A stretch of 64,000 nucleotides of DNA. Source: Pseudaeromonas paramecii (GTDB taxonomy: Bacteria; Pseudomonadota; Gammaproteobacteria; Enterobacterales; Aeromonadaceae). The notes below the pieces were generated by a model. The model made no database searches. It was not told the DNA's origin and saw nothing but the letters and a program-made list of their open reading frames with translations. Where the stretch lies: assembly GCF_039540575.1 (NCBI RefSeq), contig NZ_BAABFC010000014.1:124001-188000 (forward strand), read 5' to 3'. Positions 60,813 to 64,000 of this stretch are shown here, piece after piece; the stretch's first letter is position 1; each line of letters opens with the position of its first letter. Position numbers and translations under genes: made by a program.

Positions 60813-61052
60813 CGATCTGTTCCTTCCGCCATCGCGGAGTCTCTCTCTCCGCTCAGGCGGACTTAATTGAATACAATTTGGCCAGCGAGAGCCAAGAATG
60901 GCCGCAGTCTACCCAGAGGGGTTTGGGCTTACAAGTGTTAGCTTAGTGCGCCAAGACACAATTTGATGGCAAAAAGAGGGGGGCGAAAGGGTGGACATGG
61001 CCGTGCAGTCGAGCACAATAGCCAAGCGACCCCCACCGGAGGACGAAACACC

Positions 61053-61595
61053 TTGATCAAGAAAATCACCCTCGGTCTGCTGCTGGGTCTGGGGGCCAGT
61101 GCCCTGCTGCTGACCATGTATTTTGTGCTGATCGATCGCTGGCCCTGGCAACACCCCTTGCCCTGGCATTACAACCTGGAGGGCTACCAGCAGGCGGCCA
61201 GCCTATCCCGCCAGAGCGGCAAGCCGATCCTGTTGCTGATCGAGCGGCGCCGCTGCCGGCGCTGTGAAATGCTGGAGCAAAATCTGCTCAAGGATCCGCA
61301 TCTGGAGAGCGTGGTGGGAGATCTGATCCTGGTGCGGCTGGACATCAGCGCCAACAGCGCCACCGCCCAGCTGACGGCCCGTTACGGTCGGGATCTGAAA
61401 CTGCCGGTGATGTTCCTGGAGACGGAACCTGGCGAGAAGGCCTACCCGCTGCACCTGAACCCCGAGCTGTCCCACATCTGGGTGCCAGGCCAGCCGGGCA
61501 CCCAGGGCAACAAGATGCCCCTGTCGGTGGCCAGCCTGGATCTGGCCATAGAACGCACCCTACAGCAGATTCAGCCGCCCACCCAGACCCCCTGA
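61053..61595 (+). CDS. Membrane-anchored thioredoxin-like protein
   Basis: About 180 residues from TTG 61053, which has GGAGG upstream and directly precedes a normal membrane-anchor N-terminus (MIKKITLGLLLGLGAS); an ATG at 60966 lacks a ribosome site. One helix (about 5-27) then a periplasmic thioredoxin-like fold with a CRRC motif (Cys68, Cys71) after KPILLLIERRR. Likely a thiol-disulfide or metal-handling protein of the SoxW/DsbE-like kind; partner unknown. The last 25 bp overlap the end of the convergent peptidase gene. Confidence 0.75.
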   Translation: MIKKITLGLLLGLGASALLLTMYFVLIDRWPWQHPLPWHYNLEGYQQAASLSRQSGKPILLLIERRRCRRCEMLEQNLLKDPHLESVVGDLILVRLDISANSATAQLTARYGRDLKLPVMFLETEPGEKAYPLHLNPELSHIWVPGQPGTQGNKMPLSVASLDLAIERTLQQIQPPTQTP

Positions 61596-62434
61596 GCCGG
61601 CATCTGACCATTCAGGGTGAAGGGGATGGCCACCAGCCGCCGGCCATCGTTGTGCTGCACGGCAAAGTGCAGGTGCGGCCCAGTGCTGTAACCCGTGTTG
61701 CCCGAGTTGGCCAGCCAGCTGCCCGCCGAGACCGACTGACCTAACCCCACACGCACCGAGTGGGGTTGCAGGTGGGCATAGAGGGTCAGGGTGCCGTCCG
61801 GATGTAACAGCCGCAGGTAGTTGGTGCGTGCCCGTCCAGAAAGATCCTGGGTATGGCCCACATAGCCATCGACAAAATCCACCACCACCCCCGCCTTGGC
61901 CGCCAGTACAGGGGTGCCTTCCGGCATGGCCAGATCGATGGCGTAGCGATTGCCCGGCAACTGATGGCTGTAGCCACCGTCAAACCCCTGGGAGACCCGA
62001 AAACGACCGGCAAACGGCGGCCGCAGCTGAGCTCGAGAGACGGTGCTCGGCGCGCCCAGCACAAACTGATGGCCGATGCCCAGTCGCCCTGGGCCGCGAT
62101 AGGCCACCTTGGCCACAAACCGCTCGCTGCGTCCCGCCACCAGGATGGGACAGCGAAGATCCTGACTGCTGGTCACCCCCTGCTGTCGGTCCAGCTGCAG
62201 GGTAACGGTCACCGGGGCCGTCAGTTCATTGATCACATAGAGATTGCCACTGGCGGTATATCTGAGCTTGACCTTGTCCGGGTCGGGATCGAACTCGTCC
62301 AGCTCCTGGGGGGAAAACGGCGAGGCCCGGGCGGCATCATCGGTGTAATTGATGACCCCCTGCTCGTCTACGTACTTGAACACGGCGGCCTGCAGCGGCC
62401 AGACCAGCAGCGCCAGCCAGACCCAGGATCTCAC
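61571..62434 (-). CDS. Exported M23 (LytM-type) peptidase with N-terminal DUF4124 domain
   Basis: About 287 residues. The start is GTG 62434, overlapping the rimI stop (GTGA); a hydrophobic signal segment follows (VRSWVWLALLVWPLQA), then DUF4124 (FKYVDEQGVINYTDDAA) and a C-terminal M23 domain with LAMPEGTPVLAAKAG, YAHLQPH and GPHLHFAVQ. It would cut peptidoglycan cross-links or activate amidases in the periplasm. At the first zinc-ligand position (usually HxxxD) the sequence is RYAID, with a His seven residues earlier, so activity should be tested rather than assumed. Confidence 0.85.
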   Translation of the reverse strand: MRSWVWLALLVWPLQAAVFKYVDEQGVINYTDDAARASPFSPQELDEFDPDPDKVKLRYTASGNLYVINELTAPVTVTLQLDRQQGVTSSQDLRCPILVAGRSERFVAKVAYRGPGRLGIGHQFVLGAPSTVSRAQLRPPFAGRFRVSQGFDGGYSHQLPGNRYAIDLAMPEGTPVLAAKAGVVVDFVDGYVGHTQDLSGRARTNYLRLLHPDGTLTLYAHLQPHSVRVGLGQSVSAGSWLANSGNTGYSTGPHLHFAVQHNDGRRLVAIPFTLNGQMPAQGVWVGG

Positions 62435-62883
62435 GCCCCAGGATCCAGGGTGCGACCCATCAGCAGGGCATCCTCCCGCCCGGTGTTGGTGGGATAGTAA
62501 TTCCTGCGGCAGCCGACCTCGTGATAACCGGCAGACAGGTAGAGCCCTTGTGCCGTACGATTGCTGCGCCGCACCTCCAGCCACCAGTGCCGACAGCCCA
62601 GCGCAGTACTGCGCGCCAGATAGTCCCCCAGCAGGGCCCGACCCCATCCCCGGCCACGGCAATCGGGCCGCAGGCAGAGATTCATCAGGGTGCTTTCATC
62701 CAGCAGCCAGTCCGCCAGGTAGTACCCCACCAGCTGCCCCTGATGCCAGGCGCCGCCACCGAGATAACGCTCGCCAAAGCAGGAGGCCAGCAGGGACGCG
62801 CTCCAGGGGTGGTCATAGGCCGCTTGCTCGATGAGCAGCATGGCCGGCAGATCTGCCGGCGATAAGGGACGCAACTCAAGCAT
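62431..62883 (-). CDS. rimI: Ribosomal-protein-alanine N-acetyltransferase (GNAT)
   Basis: 150 residues from ATG 62883 (MLELRPLSPADL). GNAT fold with ESTLMNLCLRPDCRGRGWGRALL (acetyl-CoA loop RGRGWG) and the C-terminal EVRRSNRTAQGLYLSAGYHEVGCRRNYYP typical of RimI, which acetylates the N-terminus of ribosomal protein S18. It overlaps holD by 8 bp, a pairing conserved in gammaproteobacteria. Confidence 0.93.
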   Translation of the reverse strand: MLELRPLSPADLPAMLLIEQAAYDHPWSASLLASCFGERYLGGGAWHQGQLVGYYLADWLLDESTLMNLCLRPDCRGRGWGRALLGDYLARSTALGCRHWWLEVRRSNRTAQGLYLSAGYHEVGCRRNYYPTNTGREDALLMGRTLDPGA

Positions 62884-63226
62884 GCCGCTGACACCAGGCT
62901 TGCCACAACCGCCGCTTGGCGGCGCCATCCGCCGGCAGCGGGCAGTGCAGGGCACAGTCGACATCCGGTGCCGCCGCGGTGCTCAGGCTCCACGCGGGGT
63001 CGGCGCCAGCTTGCCAAGGGGACCAGGCGTTCGGTGCCAGCCCAAAGGCGCGGCACAGATCCGCCACCCAGACCGGCACCGGCCCCTTGATCCAGAGGCA
63101 GCCATCCGCCGAGGCGGGTTCAGGCGCAGCCTTGGGTTCCGGCCCCATGGCCAGCCGCGCCGGATGACGCAGCTGCCAGTCGGTCAGCCCCATCTCGATG
63201 AGTCGTTGTCGCCTGTGTGAGTCCAT
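62876..63226 (-). CDS. holD: DNA polymerase III psi subunit
   Basis: About 116 residues. The N-terminal helix RLIEMGLTDWQLRHP matches the chi-binding region of HolD (compare QLGITQWSLRRP in E. coli). Psi links chi and the clamp loader at the replication fork. The protein is otherwise poorly conserved, so the call leans on this helix and on the holD-rimI arrangement. Two ATG codons abut (63229 and 63226); the second is better spaced from AAGGGG. Confidence 0.85.
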   Translation of the reverse strand: MDSHRRQRLIEMGLTDWQLRHPARLAMGPEPKAAPEPASADGCLWIKGPVPVWVADLCRAFGLAPNAWSPWQAGADPAWSLSTAAAPDVDCALHCPLPADGAAKRRLWQAWCQRHA

Positions 63227-63350
63227 CATCCGCCCCTTGAAAAAACCGGGGCATAAATAGCAAACCCGGCCAGCAAAAGCCACCGCAAGGCCCGGAAAAA
63301 CCGCGAGTTATCCAGGATTTCAAACGACGCTGGTGATAAAAAAACCTTGC

Positions 63351-63372
63351 CTTTGTGATGGTAATCACAACA
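63351..63372 (+). promoter_or_regulatory. CRP-like operator, perfect half-sites
   Basis: TGTGA (63354-63358), six bases, TCACA (63365-63369), the exact CRP consensus core. It lies 59-74 bases ahead of the ravA start and about 130 bases ahead of holD on the other strand. Confidence 0.65.
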
Positions 63373-63383
63373 ATAGGAGCTTT

Positions 63384-63399
63384 CGTGAATCAGTTCACA
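63384..63399 (+). promoter_or_regulatory. Second CRP-like operator
   Basis: CGTGA, six bases, TCACA. One mismatch to the core. Its centre is 30 bp from that of the first site, close to three helical turns, so both would face the same side of the DNA. Confidence 0.45.
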
Positions 63400-63427
63400 A
63401 TTTCGTCATCTCTCCTTCGAGGCAGGC

Positions 63428-64000
63428 ATGAGTGTAAACCCCTTACCGGATCGCATTGGCAGACTGCTGGACGCCCTGGCCCAGGGCCTGTATGAACGTA
63501 AGGATGTAGTACGCCTGTGCCTGCTGGCCGCCCTGGCCGGCGAGAGCGTCTTCATGCTGGGCCCCCCCGGCATCGCCAAGAGCCTGATCGCCCGCCGCCT
63601 GATCCACGCCTTTGACCAGAGCCGTGCCTTCGAATACCTGATGACCCGCTTCTCCACCCCGGACGAGGTGTTCGGCCCGCTGTCCATCCAGGCCCTCAAA
63701 GACGAGGGCAAGTATGAGCGCCTGACCCAGGGCTATCTGCCCGAGGCCGAGGTGGTGTTTCTGGACGAGATCTGGAAGGCCGGCCCCGCCATCCTCAATA
63801 CCCTGCTCACCGTCATCAATGAGCGTCGCTACCGTAACGGTGTGCGAGAGGTGGCGGTGCCCATGCGCCTGCTGGTGGCGGCCTCCAACGAGCTGCCCCA
63901 GGCCGACAGTGGTCTGGAGGCCCTCTACGACCGGCTGCTGTTCCGGGTCTGGCTGGATCGCATTCAGGAGAAGCAGAACTTCCGCGCCATGCTCACCAGC
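63428..64000 (+). CDS. ravA: MoxR-family AAA+ ATPase RavA (partial, runs off the right edge)
   Basis: The first 191 codons are visible, from ATG 63428 (GAGG five bases upstream) to the window end. Walker A GPPGIAKSLIARRL, the sensor phrase YLMTRFSTPDEVFGPLSIQALKDEGKYERLT, Walker B VVFLDEIWKAGPAILNTLL and LLVAASNELPQADSGLEALYDRLL match E. coli RavA closely. RavA forms hexamers with ViaA, linked to respiration, acid stress and aminoglycoside uptake. viaA should follow outside the window. Confidence 0.95.
   Translation, partial: MSVNPLPDRIGRLLDALAQGLYERKDVVRLCLLAALAGESVFMLGPPGIAKSLIARRLIHAFDQSRAFEYLMTRFSTPDEVFGPLSIQALKDEGKYERLTQGYLPEAEVVFLDEIWKAGPAILNTLLTVINERRYRNGVREVAVPMRLLVAASNELPQADSGLEALYDRLLFRVWLDRIQEKQNFRAMLTS

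Noticed and set aside
61571..62662. A 363-codon version of the M23 peptidase starting inside rimI.
   Set aside because: The extra N-terminal part is out-of-frame rimI sequence; the GTG at 62434 directly precedes the signal peptide.

Overview
The window is GC-rich, densely packed DNA from a motile gammaproteobacterium. Gene content points to the Aeromonadaceae (Aeromonas, Oceanimonas or a relative). The reasons are a sodium-type PomA/PomB flagellar motor with a flagellar sigma-28-like promoter, a dusB-fis operon, an RstA/RstB pair, a pntAB transhydrogenase, a holD-rimI pair next to ravA, and many c-di-GMP proteins. The genus is an inference. No tRNA, rRNA or CRISPR array was seen.

Layout. 0-0.3 kb: tail of a glucodextranase-like exported enzyme. 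0.5-2.2 kb: pomB and pomA on the minus strand. 2.5-5.5 kb: xseB-ispA-dxs (isoprenoid precursors). 5.6-7.9 kb: a DUF1127 small protein behind a structured leader with a 27-codon ORF, then a 7TM-PAS-GGDEF diguanylate cyclase. 7.9-13.3 kb: a peptide-type ABC importer with a double ATPase. 13.7-19.6 kb: a minus-strand nrdR-ribD-ribE-ribBA-ribH-nusB-thiL-pgpA run. 19.7-23.6 kb: glyA, then aroQ-accB-accC. 23.7-26.7 kb: a degenerate PTS permease-like protein, prmA and eda. 26.8-29.4 kb: rstA-rstB followed by a Lys/Ala/Thr-rich exported protein resembling the acid-shock protein Asr. 29.7-31.0 kb: dusB-fis.

31.2-43.9 kb is an accessory-looking signalling cluster. It holds a Cache-HD-GYP protein, a 1460-residue hybrid kinase, a REC-HD-GYP regulator, a DoxX-type membrane protein with a hemerythrin-GGDEF protein, and a GGDEF-EAL protein. 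The two longest homopolymer runs noticed in the window (C9 and G9) both lie here, and the G9 run sits in the spacer of a candidate promoter.

43.9-46.1 kb: a DUF465 gene, dusA, and beside the dusA 5' end a broken phage-integrase N-terminus followed by about 450 bp without genes, read as the scar of a dusA-associated integrative element. 46.1-53.4 kb: prfC, an SDR, and a TolC/HlyD/two-permease efflux operon lacking its own ATPase. 53.4-60.8 kb: a chemoreceptor, pntAB and an acyl-CoA synthetase. 61.0-64 kb: a thioredoxin-like protein, a LytM-type peptidase, rimI, holD and the start of ravA behind two CRP-like sites.

The most unusual items are the integrase scar at dusA, the Asr-like gene placed in the rstAB operon, the PTS-like protein that has lost its key catalytic residues, the pseudo-receiver in the hybrid kinase, the G9-spacer promoter before the GGDEF-EAL gene, and the hidden ribosome site of the DUF1127 gene.
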